The notes: generated by a model not told the origin, from the sequence alone. 64,000 bases of DNA from Pseudomonas weihenstephanensis (GCF_001043055.1 NZ_JYLF01000004.1:62001-126000), one strand, 5' to 3'. Shown: positions 1 to 10,749, numbered from the stretch's first letter. Translations and numbers: made by a program.

Positions 1-146
1 CTCGCGACGCTGCCACACCCATCGCAACGATTAAAAATGGCACGCTGACAGTTAATTTCAAGCGGGGACTCGTGCATTTTGAAAGAGGTGCTAGCATAGA
101 GCCACCAGTCGAACCTCAGCATGCCCCCTCACGCAGCAGTCAGGAT

Positions 147-1817
147 ATGACCGAGCAAGAAGACCCTAGCCGCGAGCGCCTAAAGAACCACTTTGCCCAA
201 CGGGTCATCCACCAGGCACGTCAAATTCTTGAGATCTGGCAACGCTTGCAAGGTAACGAGTGGTCCCCGCCAGACCTGGCCGAACTCAGCGAGGCGAATC
301 AACGCCTGCTGCGCTTTGCCGAACGCTTTGAACAACCCGAGCACTCACAACTGGCCGGCGCCATCAGCGACGCACTGCAACACGTTGATGCCAATGGTGG
401 GCGGTTGAGCAGCACGCTGATTAGCGACCTCAACCGTTTGATGCAGCGCCTGTCGCGCACCGGTTTGCGCCACGGCGATCAACTGGAGCAGACGTTCCTG
501 CCGCCGCTGCGCAAACCCGTCTACATCTTGTTGCAAGACCTTGACCGTGCTGAACGGTTGGCTAAACAGCTGGATTTCTTTGGCCTGGGCGCGCAATCAA
601 TCTCCAGCGTCAAGGCGTTTCGCAGTGCGATGGTCGAACGCTTGCCGGCCGCGATTGTGATGGACGTGGACTTCAGTGGCGCAAACCTAGGCCTGGAGCT
701 GGCGGCACAAGCCCAACTGGGCCTGGAGCAAAAGCTGCCCCTGTTATTTTTCAGCCTGCACGAAACCGACACCCCGACCCGTCTGGCGGCCGTGCGCGCA
801 GGCGGGCAAGAGTTCCTGACCGGCACCCTCGAAGCCTCCAGCCTGATGGAAAAAATCGAGGTACTGACCTGCGTGGCGCAGTACGAACCGTACAAAGTGC
901 TGATCATCGACGATTCAAGGGCGCAAGCGCTGCACACCGAGCGCCTGCTCAACAGCGCCGGCATCGTCACCCGCACCCTCATCGAACCGATTCAGGCGAT
1001 GGCTGAACTGGCGGATTTTCAGCCCGACCTGATCATCCTAGACATGTACATGCCCGCCTGCACCGGCACCGAACTGGCCAAGGTGATCCGCCACAATGAT
1101 CGCTACGTCAGCGTGCCGATCATTTACTTGTCGGCCGAAGACGATCTGGACAAGCAACTGGACGCCATGAGCGAGGGCGGCGACGACTTTTTGACCAAGC
1201 CGATCAAGCCGCGCCATTTGATTACCACCGTGCGCAACCGGGCTGCCCGTGCGCGCCACCTTAAAGCGCGCATGGTGCGTGACAGCCTCACCGGCCTGTA
1301 CAACCACACTCACATTCTGCAACTGCTCGAAGACTGCACCTTTCGCGCACGCCGCGAAGACCGTCCGCTGAGCTTTGCGATGATCGACATCGACCATTTC
1401 AAACGGGTCAACGACTCCTACGGCCACCCAATGGGCGACCGCGTGATCAAAAGCCTGGCGCTGTTTCTCAAACAACGCCTGCGCAAGACCGATTTCATTG
1501 GCCGTTACGGCGGCGAGGAATTCGCCATCGTCATGCCTGACACGGATCAGGAGGCCGCGCACAAAGTGCTGAACACCATTCGCCAGCGCTTTGCCGAAAT
1601 CCATTACCCGGCGCAACCGACCGATCTGTGCTGCACGTTCAGCGCAGGCGTGGTTGAACTCAAGGACGACACTGACGGCCTGATCATGGCCTCGCAGGCG
1701 GACGAAGCGCTGTACCGCGCCAAAAATAATGGACGCAATCTGGTCGAGCGCTACCACCCGACAAGGCCAATTGCCACTATTTGCATGGAATTGCAGGATT
1801 CCGTCACATCGCTGTAA
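147..1817 (+). CDS. gcbA: Diguanylate cyclase with two receiver domains (GcbA type)
   Basis: Makes the second messenger cyclic di-GMP from two GTP; GcbA-type enzymes affect biofilm formation and dispersal in pseudomonads. Numbering from the ATG at 147 (556 aa): a helical N-terminal region, a first REC-like domain (about 135-235, acidic residues near 173-175), a second REC with the Asp pair 255-256 and probable phosphoacceptor Asp299 in LIILDMYMPACTG, then a C-terminal GGDEF domain. The active-site signature is GGEEF (455-459) and the inhibitory I-site RKTD (446-449) is present, so an active, product-inhibited cyclase is expected. The frame is also open from a GTG at 72, adding 25 residues with no domain; neither start has a well-spaced ribosome site and I prefer 147 from family length. 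The chemoreceptor gene follows after 53 bases. In P. aeruginosa the same gene (PA4843) heads the same neighbourhood. Confidence 0.9.
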   Translation: MTEQEDPSRERLKNHFAQRVIHQARQILEIWQRLQGNEWSPPDLAELSEANQRLLRFAERFEQPEHSQLAGAISDALQHVDANGGRLSSTLISDLNRLMQRLSRTGLRHGDQLEQTFLPPLRKPVYILLQDLDRAERLAKQLDFFGLGAQSISSVKAFRSAMVERLPAAIVMDVDFSGANLGLELAAQAQLGLEQKLPLLFFSLHETDTPTRLAAVRAGGQEFLTGTLEASSLMEKIEVLTCVAQYEPYKVLIIDDSRAQALHTERLLNSAGIVTRTLIEPIQAMAELADFQPDLIILDMYMPACTGTELAKVIRHNDRYVSVPIIYLSAEDDLDKQLDAMSEGGDDFLTKPIKPRHLITTVRNRAARARHLKARMVRDSLTGLYNHTHILQLLEDCTFRARREDRPLSFAMIDIDHFKRVNDSYGHPMGDRVIKSLALFLKQRLRKTDFIGRYGGEEFAIVMPDTDQEAAHKVLNTIRQRFAEIHYPAQPTDLCCTFSAGVVELKDDTDGLIMASQADEALYRAKNNGRNLVERYHPTRPIATICMELQDSVTSL

Positions 1818-1870
1818 CGCCAGTGCAATAACTTCAGCCGCTTCTCAATGCGTCGTAGGCAAAATCCCAC

Positions 1871-3832
1871 ATGCGCCTGAAGCTGCTTACCAACCTCAAT
1901 ACGGCGTTGCTGGTCGCCGTCTGCCTCGCTCTCGGCGCTACGTTGTGGTGGTCGCAACACGCGCTGGAGCGGCCATTTTTATTGATGGAGCGTTACGTCA
2001 ACCTGTCACAGCAGTTCCAGAATCAGGTCGCGCGCAATATTGAAGATTATTTGGCCAGCGGCGATGCCCTGCGTTTAAGCGATGCCACGACGGCGCTCGA
2101 CACGCTGAAAACCGAGTTAGCCCCCTTACCGCCCGCACTGGCCAGCGCCTTGCGCCCCAGCCTTGAAAGCCTGAGCACCTACAGCAACAGCGAGCTGCTG
2201 GCGGCGGGCAAACTGGCCGGCGACCCGCAAGCGTTGCTGATTCAGGCCGAGCGCGAGCTAGGCGCCACTCTGGAGCAACTCGCCCAGTACGCCAGCCAAG
2301 GCTCAGCCCCCGCCGCACAGGACTATTTAAGCCCTCTGGTTAAGGCGTTTCAGCACGTGGCCACGTTATCGCTGAGCCGCGAAAAACTGGTGAGCAGCGG
2401 GCGCAGTGAACTGGCCTCTGACGTGGAACGCGAGTTGGCAACTCTCCAGGCTCAAGCCCACACCCTCGACGCACTGCCCTTGCTCGGCGTCAGTGCCAAA
2501 AGCGCCTCGGCCAGCGATGATTTTGCCGCCCTGATGGGGCTTGAGTCCCAACAGAGCGGGCAAGCAGAGGACGCTGCTGTCAGCCTCAAGCGCGAGCTCA
2601 ATAATCTGCTGAACCGCTACCCTGGCGAACTTAAACGCACGCAAACACAAATCGAACAACGCACACAACTGGCCGCAGCCACCCATGTGAAACTGGACGC
2701 GGTGCAACAGGCCATTGCCGGGCTTGAGCCGGTGGTGCGCGCCGAACACGGGCAGATCCAGCAAGAAGTGCGGTTGATTCAAGCCGTGATGATTGCCCTC
2801 ATCCTGCTGATCGCGCTGTTGATCGACACCCTGCAACGCAAGCTGGCCAAGGTACTGACGCACCTGGCGCCGATGCTCGGGACGTGGGCGCAAGGGGACT
2901 TCAGCCGCGATATTCAACTGGGCAACACCAACCGCGAGTTGCACGACATTCAGGCTTCACTCAATCGGCTGCGCACGTATCTGGTCAATCTGGTCGGCAC
3001 CTTGCGCGTAAACGCCGAACAAGTGGCGGGCAGCAGCCAAACCTTGGCCGAACTGAGCAACGGGCTGCACAGTGGCGCCGAACGGCAAGCGGGGGACACG
3101 GCTCAAATCCGCGATGCGCTGGGCGAACTGGAAGCCACGATTTCTCAAGTCGCCGGGGACGCCAGCCAAGCGGCCGATGCCAGCCGCAGTGCCGGACTGG
3201 CCGTGGCGCAGGGTCAGCGCGTGATCGGTCAAAGCCTGACCGGCCTGCATGCGCTGGTGGGCGAGGTGCAAGGCAACGCGCAAATGATCGAGCAGTTGGC
3301 CGAAGAGTCCGCCACGATTGGCGGCGTGTTGACGGTGATTCGCTCGATTGCCGACCAAACCAACCTGTTGGCGCTCAACGCCGCAATTGAAGCCGCCCGC
3401 GCAGGCGAGATGGGCCGCGGCTTTGCCGTGGTGGCCGAAGAAGTGCGCACCTTGGCGCAGCGCACAGCTGGCGCCACCGGGGAAATTCAAACCTTGATCG
3501 GCGGGCTGCAAGCAGCCGCGCGCCAATCGGTAGAAGGCATGCGCGCCCAAGTGGTACACGCACAGGCGACAGCACAACAGGCTCAGGCAGCGGACGGCGC
3601 ACTGGATGAAATCGTCGGGGCGATTGCCACCATCGCTGACACCGCGGTGCGCATTGCCGACGTTACCGCGCAGCAGAGTGGCGCGGTCAGTGAGATCCGC
3701 GATCACAGTGAACGCATTCACCAATTGGGCGACGACAACCTGCAACGCATCAGCCAGGGCCGTGATCAGGGCGAACGTTTGCTGGTGCTGGGCGGCGAGC
3801 TGAACGCCGCCGTCCAAGCGTTTCGGGTGTGA
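1871..3832 (+). CDS. ctpL: Methyl-accepting chemotaxis protein (CtpL-like)
   Basis: Transmembrane chemoreceptor that passes ligand binding to CheA/CheW. The 653 residues show a first membrane helix (about 8-27), a long periplasmic helical region of about 275 residues, a second membrane helix (about 303-320, [15 protein letters not shown]), a HAMP segment and a cytoplasmic signalling domain. The hairpin tip is diagnostic: [20 protein letters not shown], followed by [18 protein letters not shown]. The size of the periplasmic part fits a helical bimodular ligand domain. Position just after gcbA matches PA4844 (CtpL), reported as a receptor for low phosphate and aromatics; the ligand here is not shown by the sequence. 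The symbol rests on position and architecture, so the family is certain and the symbol is moderate. Confidence 0.85.
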   Translation: MRLKLLTNLNTALLVAVCLALGATLWWSQHALERPFLLMERYVNLSQQFQNQVARNIEDYLASGDALRLSDATTALDTLKTELAPLPPALASALRPSLESLSTYSNSELLAAGKLAGDPQALLIQAERELGATLEQLAQYASQGSAPAAQDYLSPLVKAFQHVATLSLSREKLVSSGRSELASDVERELATLQAQAHTLDALPLLGVSAKSASASDDFAALMGLESQQSGQAEDAAVSLKRELNNLLNRYPGELKRTQTQIEQRTQLAAATHVKLDAVQQAIAGLEPVVRAEHGQIQQEVRLIQAVMIALILLIALLIDTLQRKLAKVLTHLAPMLGTWAQGDFSRDIQLGNTNRELHDIQASLNRLRTYLVNLVGTLRVNAEQVAGSSQTLAELSNGLHSGAERQAGDTAQIRDALGELEATISQVAGDASQAADASRSAGLAVAQGQRVIGQSLTGLHALVGEVQGNAQMIEQLAEESATIGGVLTVIRSIADQTNLLALNAAIEAARAGEMGRGFAVVAEEVRTLAQRTAGATGEIQTLIGGLQAAARQSVEGMRAQVVHAQATAQQAQAADGALDEIVGAIATIADTAVRIADVTAQQSGAVSEIRDHSERIHQLGDDNLQRISQGRDQGERLLVLGGELNAAVQAFRV

Positions 3833-3956
3833 CCCCGTAGCCGCGCGACCGACGGCGAAGCGCTCGTAACGGCCACAGGTGTACGTGCTCGAAGCTGACC
3901 TGCACAGTGTTTCTCAGTCCGTTATCATGGCCGCACGTTTGATTTGCGAGATCACT

Positions 3957-5729
3957 ATGCGCCGCCTGCTTTTGCTTATGTGTTTACTCTTCGCCGTGCC
4001 AGCCCTGGGCGCGGGGTTGCTGGATAACCGACCCAGCGCCACGCTGGGGGCGATCAATAACAGCCGCGATTTCCTGCCGGTCAGCGAGGCGTTCAAGCTC
4101 AACCTGATCCAGAGCACCCCTGAAAACATCAAGCTGCGCTTTGTACCGACCGACGGTTATTACCTGTACCAACACCGTTTCGCGTTCAAGGCCGAGCCTG
4201 ACGATGTGGCTCTTGGCCCGGTGCAATTGCCGCCTGGCGAACCCAAGCATGATGAGTATTTCGGCGATGTGCAGGTCTATCACGGCATCGTTGACGTGGA
4301 CGTGCCACGTGCGGCCAACGATCCACGGGCGTTCACGCTGGTGGTCACCTATCAAGGCTGCGCCGACAAGGGCTTGTGCTACCCGCCCGAAACAGTGCGC
4401 CTGAATATTGAAGGCACGCCAGCCGCCGACACCGCCACTCCCGGCGCCCCGACTGCGTCCTGGAGCTGGCGCGAGCTGGCGATCTTTTTCCTGGCGGGGC
4501 TGGGCCTGACCTTTACCCCGTGCGTGCTGCCCATGCTGCCGATTCTGTCGGGGGTGGTGTTGCGCGGCCAGGTCGGCGGGTGGCGCGGTTTCAGTCTGTC
4601 GCTGGCTTACGTGCTGCCAATGGCTGCCTGCTTTGCCCTGCTCGGCGCGCTGATGGGCATGTTCGGCGCTCAGCTCAATCTGCAAGCCCGCTTGCAGTCC
4701 GCCTGGGTGCTGGTGCCGTTCGCGATGTTTTTTGCGGTGTTTGCGCTGGCGATGTTTGGCGTGTTCGAACTCAAACTGCCACGCGCCCTCAGCAATCGCC
4801 TGGACCGTGTGGCCAATAACACCCAAGGCGGCTCGTTGTGGGGCGCCGCCGTACTGGGTGTGGTCTCCAGCTTGCTGGTATCGCCTTGCGTGTCGGCGCC
4901 GCTGGCCGGTGCGCTGCTGTATATCAGCGCCAGTGGCGATGCATTGGGCGGCGGCTTGAAGTTGCTCGTGTTAGGGCTGGGCATGGGCACTCCGCTGGTG
5001 ATCGTGGCCACCGGCGGCGCGGCCTGGCTGCCTAAAAGCGGACCGTGGCTGGTCACGGTGAAAAATGCCATTGGCGTGTTGCTGCTGGGCTTGGCCATCG
5101 GCCTGCTCAGCCGCGTTCTGCCCGGCCCGGCCACCTTGCTGTTGGTCGGTTTTCTGGCCGCCGGGGTGAGCCTGTTTCTCGGCACGCTGGAATTTATCGA
5201 CAAGTCCCCTCGCCAGCGTCTTGCGCAATTGGTGGGCCTCTTCCTGCTGGTTTATGCGCTCATGTGTTGGTATGGCGCATTAAGCGGCCAGGGCGATCCC
5301 CTCAAACCTGGACCTGGCCAGCCCCCTAGCACAACCCAGGGCAGCGCCGCACAACCCGCCAGCCAATGGCTCACTGTCAGCACCCCGGCACAGCTTGACG
5401 CCGCACTGGCCCAAGCCAAAGCCGCAGGGCAACCGCTGTTGCTCGACTGGTACGCCGACTGGTGCATCAGTTGCAAAGTAATTGAGCACGAGGTGCTGAA
5501 CAACCCGCGTGTGCTGGACTTACTCAAAGGCTATCAACTGGTGCGTTTCGACATCACCGCCAGCAACCCCGAGCAACGCGCCCTGCTCGACCGCTACCAA
5601 CTGTTCGGGCCTCCTGCGCTGATGTTCTTTGACAAAAAGGGCTCAGAAATCAGTGACCAACGGGTCATTGGCGAGATCAATGCACAAGACTTCGCCGAAC
5701 GTGTCGTCAAGGCGAATGACCAGATCTAG
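3957..5729 (+). CDS. dsbD: Thiol:disulfide interchange protein DsbD
   Basis: Moves electrons from cytoplasmic thioredoxin across the inner membrane to periplasmic reductases that isomerise disulfides or mature cytochromes c. Three modules are visible. The periplasmic N-domain has the Cys pair in GCADKGLCYPP. The central part has about eight membrane helices carrying Cys in FTPCVLPMLPILSG and SPCVSAPLAG. The C-terminal thioredoxin domain has WYADWCISCK. The frame is open from 3879, but the ATG at 3957 begins a clear signal peptide (MRRLLLLMCLLFAVPALGAG) and gives 590 residues, near the usual length, so I use it. All six functional cysteines are present. In PAO1 the gene (dipZ) lies in the same place, before aroQ. 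Confidence 0.95.
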   Translation: MRRLLLLMCLLFAVPALGAGLLDNRPSATLGAINNSRDFLPVSEAFKLNLIQSTPENIKLRFVPTDGYYLYQHRFAFKAEPDDVALGPVQLPPGEPKHDEYFGDVQVYHGIVDVDVPRAANDPRAFTLVVTYQGCADKGLCYPPETVRLNIEGTPAADTATPGAPTASWSWRELAIFFLAGLGLTFTPCVLPMLPILSGVVLRGQVGGWRGFSLSLAYVLPMAACFALLGALMGMFGAQLNLQARLQSAWVLVPFAMFFAVFALAMFGVFELKLPRALSNRLDRVANNTQGGSLWGAAVLGVVSSLLVSPCVSAPLAGALLYISASGDALGGGLKLLVLGLGMGTPLVIVATGGAAWLPKSGPWLVTVKNAIGVLLLGLAIGLLSRVLPGPATLLLVGFLAAGVSLFLGTLEFIDKSPRQRLAQLVGLFLLVYALMCWYGALSGQGDPLKPGPGQPPSTTQGSAAQPASQWLTVSTPAQLDAALAQAKAAGQPLLLDWYADWCISCKVIEHEVLNNPRVLDLLKGYQLVRFDITASNPEQRALLDRYQLFGPPALMFFDKKGSEISDQRVIGEINAQDFAERVVKANDQI

Positions 5730-5776
5730 CAGCTGAGTCACAAACTTTGCGCGAACATCGGTCATCGTGCTGGCTA

Positions 5777-5804
5777 TTGCAGTTAACTGGACAGCGATTA
5801 TGCT
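5777..5804 (+). promoter_or_regulatory. Candidate sigma70 promoter for aroQ-accBC
   Basis: TTGCAG (5777-5782) and TATGCT (5799-5804) are separated by 16 bases and lie 55 bases before the aroQ start, in the 130-base gap after dsbD. Each hexamer matches four of six consensus positions. This is a visual match only; aroQ, accB and accC follow closely and could share it. Confidence 0.35.
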
Positions 5805-5859
5805 TTTGGGCATAGTCGCCCGGCACTGACAACTGCACACAGATAATAAGGAACAGCAC

Positions 5860-6315
5860 ATGGCGACTTTCCTGGTGCTACACGGCCCCAACCTGAACTT
5901 GCTCGGCACCCGCGAGCCGGGCGTCTACGGCGCCACGACGCTGGCGCAGATCAATCAGGATCTGGAACAACGGGCCCGCGAAGCCGGTCACCATTTGCTC
6001 TACCTGCAAAGCAATGCCGAGTATGAATTGATCGACCGGATTCACGCTGCACGCGATGAAGGCGTGGATTTTATTTTGATCAACCCGGCGGCGTTCACCC
6101 ACACCAGCGTGGCATTACGTGACGCGCTGCTGGCGGTGAGCATCCCATTCATCGAAGTGCATTTGTCTAACGTGCACAAACGCGAACCTTTCCGCCATCA
6201 CTCCTACTTCTCCGACGTTGCGGTAGGTGTGATCTGCGGCCTTGGCGCCAGCGGTTATCGACTGGCCTTGGAGGCCGCCCTGGAACAGCTTGAACTACAA
6301 GCTAAACGCCCCTGA
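5860..6315 (+). CDS. aroQ: Type II 3-dehydroquinate dehydratase
   Basis: Third step of the shikimate pathway: dehydrates 3-dehydroquinate to 3-dehydroshikimate. The 151-residue length is typical of the small dodecameric type II enzyme. Visible family motifs are the N-terminal [18 protein letters not shown] with the catalytic Tyr region, [20 protein letters not shown], and the substrate-binding [19 protein letters not shown], which carries the catalytic His. The ATG at 5860 has AAGGAA about seven bases upstream. accB starts 25 bases after the stop, and the aroQ-accB-accC order is standard in pseudomonads. No oddities. Confidence 0.97.
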   Translation: MATFLVLHGPNLNLLGTREPGVYGATTLAQINQDLEQRAREAGHHLLYLQSNAEYELIDRIHAARDEGVDFILINPAAFTHTSVALRDALLAVSIPFIEVHLSNVHKREPFRHHSYFSDVAVGVICGLGASGYRLALEAALEQLELQAKRP

Positions 6316-6340
6316 CCGACCCATTGGGAGTTGACGATTC

Positions 6341-6799
6341 ATGGATATCCGTAAAGTTAAGAAACTGATCGAACTGCTGGAAGAGTCCGGCATCGACGAG
6401 CTGGAAATTAAAGAAGGCGAAGAGTCGGTACGCATCAGCCGCCACAGCAAGACTCCTGCTCAGCAGTTCTACGCCCCGGCTCCAATGCAAGCGCCTGCCG
6501 CAGCGCCAGTGGCTGTTGCTCCGGTTGCCACCGTGACTGAAGCCCCTGCTGCACCAAAACTGAACGGTTTTGTGGTCAAGTCGCCAATGGTCGGTACGTT
6601 CTACCGCACCCCGGCGCCTACCTCGCCTGCCTTCGTTGAAGTGGGCCAGACCGTCAAGGTCGGCGACACCATTTGCATCGTTGAAGCGATGAAAATGATG
6701 AACCACATCACCGCTGAAAAAGCCGGTGTTATCGAGTCCATCCTGGTAGAAAACGGTCAGCCGGTTGAGTTCGACCAACCGCTGTTCACCATCGTTTGA
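6341..6799 (+). CDS. accB: Biotin carboxyl carrier protein of acetyl-CoA carboxylase
   Basis: Carries the biotin that shuttles carboxyl groups between biotin carboxylase (AccC) and carboxyltransferase (AccA/AccD) in the first step of fatty acid synthesis. The 152 residues have a conserved N-terminal dimer region ([20 protein letters not shown]), an Ala/Pro-rich linker (about 45-75) and a biotinyl domain with the biotinylated Lys in EAMKMMN. GGGAG lies upstream of the ATG. accC follows 17 bases downstream and is surely co-transcribed. Confidence 0.98.
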   Translation: MDIRKVKKLIELLEESGIDELEIKEGEESVRISRHSKTPAQQFYAPAPMQAPAAAPVAVAPVATVTEAPAAPKLNGFVVKSPMVGTFYRTPAPTSPAFVEVGQTVKVGDTICIVEAMKMMNHITAEKAGVIESILVENGQPVEFDQPLFTIV

Positions 6800-6816
6800 A
6801 CCACGGGGAGCCAACG

Positions 6817-8178
6817 ATGTTGAAGCCTCAGAAGAAGCTGGAAAAAGTCCTGATCGCCAACCGTGGCGAGATTGCTTTGCGCATCCTGCGGGCGTGCAAA
6901 GAAATGGGGATCAAGACGGTCGCGGTGTACTCAACTGCCGACAAAGAGCTGATGCACCTGGGCCTGGCTGACGAAACCGTCTGCATTGGTCCGGCACCGG
7001 CCAACCTGTCTTACCTGCACATTCCGGCCATCATCGCGGCCGCTGAAGTGACCGGCGCCACGGCGATTCACCCAGGCTATGGCTTTTTGGCTGAAAACGC
7101 CGATTTTGCCGAGCAAGTCGAAAAATCCGGCTTTGCCTTCATCGGCCCTAAAGCTGACACCATTCGCCTGATGGGCGACAAGGTATCGGCCAAGCACGCC
7201 ATGATTGCTGCGGGTGTACCTACGGTTCCAGGTTCTGACGGCCCACTGCCTGAAGACGAAGAAACCGCGCTGCGTATTGGCCGTGAAGTCGGCTACCCGG
7301 TGATCATCAAAGCCGCTGGCGGCGGCGGTGGTCGCGGCATGCGCGTTGTACACCGCGAAGAAGACCTGATCGAAGCGGCCAAGCAGACTCGCGAAGAAGC
7401 GGGCGCCTGGTTCAGCAACCCGATGGTCTACCTCGAAAAATACCTGACCAACCCACGTCACGTGGAAGTCCAGGTTATTTCTGATGGCCAGGGCAATGCG
7501 ATCCACCTGGGCGACCGCGATTGCTCGCTGCAACGTCGTCACCAGAAGGTACTCGAAGAAGCGCCCGCACCGGGCATCGACGAAACCGCACGCGCCGAAG
7601 TGCTGGCTCGCTGCGTAAAAGCATGCGTGGACATCAACTACCGTGGCGCGGGCACCTTCGAGTTCCTGTACGAAAATGGTCGCTTCTACTTCATCGAGAT
7701 GAACACTCGCGTGCAAGTAGAGCACCCGGTGTCCGAAATGGTCACTGGCATCGACATCGTTAAAGAGATGTTGAGCATCGCCGCCGGTAACACGCTGTCC
7801 TTCACCCAGGCTGACGTGAACATTCACGGTCACTCGCTGGAATGCCGGATCAACGCTGAAGACCCGGCGACGTTCATGCCCAGCCCAGGCATGGTCAAGC
7901 ACTTCCACGCACCGGGTGGCAATGGCGTTCGCGTCGACTCGCACCTGTACAGCGGCTACAAGGTTCCGTCCAGCTACGACTCCCTGATCGGCAAGCTGAT
8001 CACGTGGGGTTCGACCCGTGACGAAGCCATGGCGCGCATGCGCAATGCCCTGGACGAAATCGTGGTCGACGGGATCAAAACCAACATCCCGCTGCACCGC
8101 GATCTGGTGAATGACGAAGGCTTCTGCAAAGGCGGCGTCAACATTCACTACCTGGAACACAAACTGGCTAACCAGTAA
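6817..8178 (+). CDS. accC: Biotin carboxylase subunit of acetyl-CoA carboxylase
   Basis: ATP-dependent carboxylation of the biotin on AccB with bicarbonate. The 453 residues begin [18 protein letters not shown]. They show an ATP-grasp glycine loop ([14 protein letters not shown]), the catalytic region [17 protein letters not shown] and the C-terminal biotin carboxylase domain. The frame extends back to a TTG overlapping the accB stop, but the ATG at 6817 has GGGGAG seven bases ahead and matches family length. A strong hairpin follows the stop, so aroQ-accB-accC probably ends here. Confidence 0.98.
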   Translation: MLKPQKKLEKVLIANRGEIALRILRACKEMGIKTVAVYSTADKELMHLGLADETVCIGPAPANLSYLHIPAIIAAAEVTGATAIHPGYGFLAENADFAEQVEKSGFAFIGPKADTIRLMGDKVSAKHAMIAAGVPTVPGSDGPLPEDEETALRIGREVGYPVIIKAAGGGGGRGMRVVHREEDLIEAAKQTREEAGAWFSNPMVYLEKYLTNPRHVEVQVISDGQGNAIHLGDRDCSLQRRHQKVLEEAPAPGIDETARAEVLARCVKACVDINYRGAGTFEFLYENGRFYFIEMNTRVQVEHPVSEMVTGIDIVKEMLSIAAGNTLSFTQADVNIHGHSLECRINAEDPATFMPSPGMVKHFHAPGGNGVRVDSHLYSGYKVPSSYDSLIGKLITWGSTRDEAMARMRNALDEIVVDGIKTNIPLHRDLVNDEGFCKGGVNIHYLEHKLANQ

Positions 8179-8192
8179 GTTTGTGCCCTGAT

Positions 8193-8222
8193 CAACAAAG
8201 CCGCTTTCGAGCGGCTTTGTTG
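8193..8222 (+). terminator. Hairpin terminator after accC
   Basis: A perfect 12-bp stem (8193-8204 with 8211-8222, arms CAACAAAGCCGC and GCGGCTTTGTTG) around a 6-base loop, 15 bases after the accC stop. The T-rich end of the right arm makes a factor-independent terminator likely, although no long T run follows. Confidence 0.75.
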
Positions 8223-8246
8223 TGTCTGGCAATCGCAAAAATCGCA

Positions 8247-8281
8247 GGCTGCGATCTGTTGAGCGTTAAAAGATCGCAGCC
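8247..8281. repeat. REP-like inverted repeat (degenerate copy)
   Basis: Arms GGCTGCGATCT (8247-8257) and AGATCGCAGCC (8271-8281) pair perfectly over 11 bp around a 13-base loop. The arm sequence is the core of the longer palindromes at 13794-13898 and 60937-61012, so this looks like a shortened member of the same family. It fills the gap before prmA. Confidence 0.6.
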
Positions 8282-8427
8282 AGCACCCGCTTCTACCCAT
8301 ATTCTGCGATTACCGTCAGCAGCGTTTTTCATCGCTTTTGATTACCCGTCACGCCCCTGCTCGCGTAAACTTGCGCGCTTCTCGCAGCCCGACGGCTGCA
8401 CACTTCTATTTTTCAAAGGTGCCCGCC

Positions 8428-9306
8428 ATGCCTTGGCTGCAAGTACGCCTCGCCATCAGCCCGGAACAAGCCGAAACCTACGAAGACGCGTTCCTCGAAG
8501 TCGGTGCCGTTTCGGTCACGTTCATGGATGCCGAAGACCAACCGATCTTCGAACCTGAACTCAATACCACGCCACTGTGGTCGCACACCCATTTGCTGGC
8601 ACTGTTCGAGGGCGGCACCGAAGCCGAACTCGTGCTGTCCCATCTGGCACTGCTGACCGGCTCACCACTGCCAGAACACCACGCCGAAGTCATCGAAGAC
8701 CAGGACTGGGAGCGCAGCTGGATGGACAACTTCCACCCGATGCGTTTCGGTCAGCGCCTGTGGATCGTGCCAAGCTGGCACGCCGCACCGGAGCCGGGCG
8801 CGGTGAACCTGCTGCTTGATCCGGGCCTGGCCTTCGGCACTGGCACCCACCCCACGACCGCGCTGTGCCTTGAGTGGCTCGACGGCCAGGACCTCAAGGA
8901 CTGCAACGTGCTGGACTTCGGTTGCGGCTCGGGCATTTTGGCCATTGCGGCCCTGCTGCTGGGCGCCAAAGAAGCCGTCGGCACCGACATTGACGTGCAG
9001 GCGCTCGAAGCCTCACGCGACAACGCCGGCCGCAACAACATCGACCCAGCCCTGTTCCCGCTGTACCTGCCGCAAGACTTGCCGCACGTACAGGCTGACG
9101 TGCTGGTCGCCAACATTCTGGCTGGACCGCTGGTCGCACTGGCGCCTCAACTGTCCAGCCTGGTGAAACCGGGTGGCCGTCTGGCACTCTCCGGCATCCT
9201 CGCTGAACAAGGCGATGAAGTGGCCGCGGCCTACGCTCAAGACTTTGATCTGGACCCTATCGCCAATCGCGATGGCTGGGTGCGCATCAGTGGTCGTCGG
9301 CGCTAG
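8428..9306 (+). CDS. prmA: Ribosomal protein L11 methyltransferase
   Basis: SAM-dependent methyltransferase that trimethylates amino groups of ribosomal protein L11. 292 residues from the ATG at 8428 ([14 protein letters not shown]), the expected length; AAAGGTG lies just upstream. The frame is open from 8338 but the extra 30 residues have no family support. The N-terminal recognition domain is followed by a Rossmann methyltransferase fold with [20 protein letters not shown] (SAM motif I) and the target-binding motif [12 protein letters not shown]. Followed after 30 bases by the zinc-ribbon protein gene, as in other pseudomonads. Confidence 0.96.
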   Translation: MPWLQVRLAISPEQAETYEDAFLEVGAVSVTFMDAEDQPIFEPELNTTPLWSHTHLLALFEGGTEAELVLSHLALLTGSPLPEHHAEVIEDQDWERSWMDNFHPMRFGQRLWIVPSWHAAPEPGAVNLLLDPGLAFGTGTHPTTALCLEWLDGQDLKDCNVLDFGCGSGILAIAALLLGAKEAVGTDIDVQALEASRDNAGRNNIDPALFPLYLPQDLPHVQADVLVANILAGPLVALAPQLSSLVKPGGRLALSGILAEQGDEVAAAYAQDFDLDPIANRDGWVRISGRRR

Positions 9307-9336
9307 AATGCACGCCTGTCTAACCCGGATGGCCGC

Positions 9337-10575
9337 ATGAGCGATAGCTTCGTAACACAGTGCCCCCATTGCCAAACCAGCTTTCGCGTCAGCCATTCTC
9401 AATTGAGCATGGCCCGTGGAGTGGTGCGCTGTGGCGCCTGCCTGCAAGTGTTCAATGCCGCACAGCAATTGCTCAACAAGAGCACTGAAACAGAGCAGCA
9501 GCCTGTCGCTGCCGCCCCTGTTGCTGTCGTGCCCGAGGCCGTCGAGCCACCCACCAGGCCCGAGCCGATCAGCCAGACGCAATGGCAGGCAGGCGAACTC
9601 GACCTCGAGCATCTGGATCTGGACAAAGAGCTGGCCAAGCTTGAGGAGCTGGAAATTCAGCCCAGCAAAAGCTTTGGCCAGCCGCACACACCTAAAGAAG
9701 ACACGCTGAGTGCGCACCGCGAAAGCGACACCGGCGAAGACAACCCTTGGCCCGACAGCCTGTTCAGCGACTCGGCCGCAGAGCGCGCCGACACCTCGGC
9801 ATTGGCGCAAACACCGGCTGAGCCGACGAAACCCGGTCGCACCGAGCCGTCACTGTCACGCGATCTCGAGGAGTCCGATGACACGCCGCCCCTTGAGCAT
9901 TCGCGGCAAGAGGAGCAAATGCCGCCGCTGAGGCCTATGTCCGCTGTGGATGACGATGACGACGACGAGCCAATCGCCGCGCCGCCTGTCACCAAGGGCA
10001 AACGCAAGCGTAACGAACCGGGTGTACGCGAAGAACTGCTCCAGGACTTGGTCGATGACCCGCTGCAACTGGATTGGCAAAAGCGCAGTACGCCGTGGGG
10101 CAAGCGTCTGCTGTGGCTATTGCTGGCGTTATTGGCTGGCGCCGCACTGGCCGGGCAATACATCGCGGGCCACTTCGAAGAGCTGGCCCGACAAGACCAA
10201 TATCGCCCGCTGTTTCAGCAACTGTGCCCGACGCTCGGCTGCACCGTGCCGTCCAAAGTCGACATTGATCGCATCAAAAGCAGCAACCTGGTGGTGCGCA
10301 GCCACCCAGAGTTCACCGGTGCGCTGGTGGTGGACGCGATCCTGTACAACCGCGCGCCGTTCTCGCAACCCTTCCCGCTGCTGGAACTGCGCTTCGCTGA
10401 CCTGAACGGCAAAATGATCGCCAGTCGTCGCTTCAAACCCGGCGAATACTTGGGCGGCGACCTGGCCAAACAAGCCGAAATGCCGCCCCAGACGCCAATC
10501 CATATCGCCCTGGACATCCTCGACCCAGGTCCGAAAGCCGTGAACTACAGCCTGAGTTTTCATTCCCCGGAATGA
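9337..10575 (+). CDS. Zinc-ribbon membrane protein, DUF3426 family
   Basis: 412 residues, function unknown. The N-terminus has a CxxC...CxxC zinc ribbon (QCPHCQTSFRVS and VRCGACLQVF). A long acidic, Pro/Gln-rich low-complexity stretch (about 45-235) follows, with a run of Asp near 205. One membrane helix (about 258-277, LLWLLLALLAGAALAGQYIA) leads to a C-terminal DUF3426-type domain of about 130 residues predicted outside the cytoplasm. The gene is a constant neighbour of prmA and dusB-fis in Pseudomonas (PA4851 in PAO1). The fold suggests a cytoplasmic zinc ribbon tethered to the membrane; no enzymatic motif is visible. Confidence 0.88.
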   Translation: MSDSFVTQCPHCQTSFRVSHSQLSMARGVVRCGACLQVFNAAQQLLNKSTETEQQPVAAAPVAVVPEAVEPPTRPEPISQTQWQAGELDLEHLDLDKELAKLEELEIQPSKSFGQPHTPKEDTLSAHRESDTGEDNPWPDSLFSDSAAERADTSALAQTPAEPTKPGRTEPSLSRDLEESDDTPPLEHSRQEEQMPPLRPMSAVDDDDDDEPIAAPPVTKGKRKRNEPGVREELLQDLVDDPLQLDWQKRSTPWGKRLLWLLLALLAGAALAGQYIAGHFEELARQDQYRPLFQQLCPTLGCTVPSKVDIDRIKSSNLVVRSHPEFTGALVVDAILYNRAPFSQPFPLLELRFADLNGKMIASRRFKPGEYLGGDLAKQAEMPPQTPIHIALDILDPGPKAVNYSLSFHSPE

Positions 10576-10591
10576 TCCCCTGCGCGCCTGG

Positions 10592-10626
10592 TGGCAAACG
10601 ACACGCCTGAAGGTTGTCGTTTGCCA
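10592..10626 (+). terminator. Hairpin between the DUF3426 gene and dusB
   Basis: A perfect 12-bp stem (TGGCAAACGACA at 10592-10603 with its complement at 10615-10626) and an 11-base loop start 16 bases after the stop codon. No T run follows, so a terminator is likely but not certain. Confidence 0.5.
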
Positions 10627-10749
10627 TTGGCTTTATGCCTAAATTGTTCAAAAAACATCCAACCCAGCCTTTATCCAGTCATCGAGAGCGGGTATCATGC
10701 CAACCCTTTTTCGAACTCCCAAGATCCGGCCCCACAACAGGGAAGTCCT

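Noticed and set aside
72..146. GTG start of gcbA at 72
   Set aside because: Adds 25 residues without domain support; kept only as an alternative because the ATG at 147 also has a poor ribosome site.
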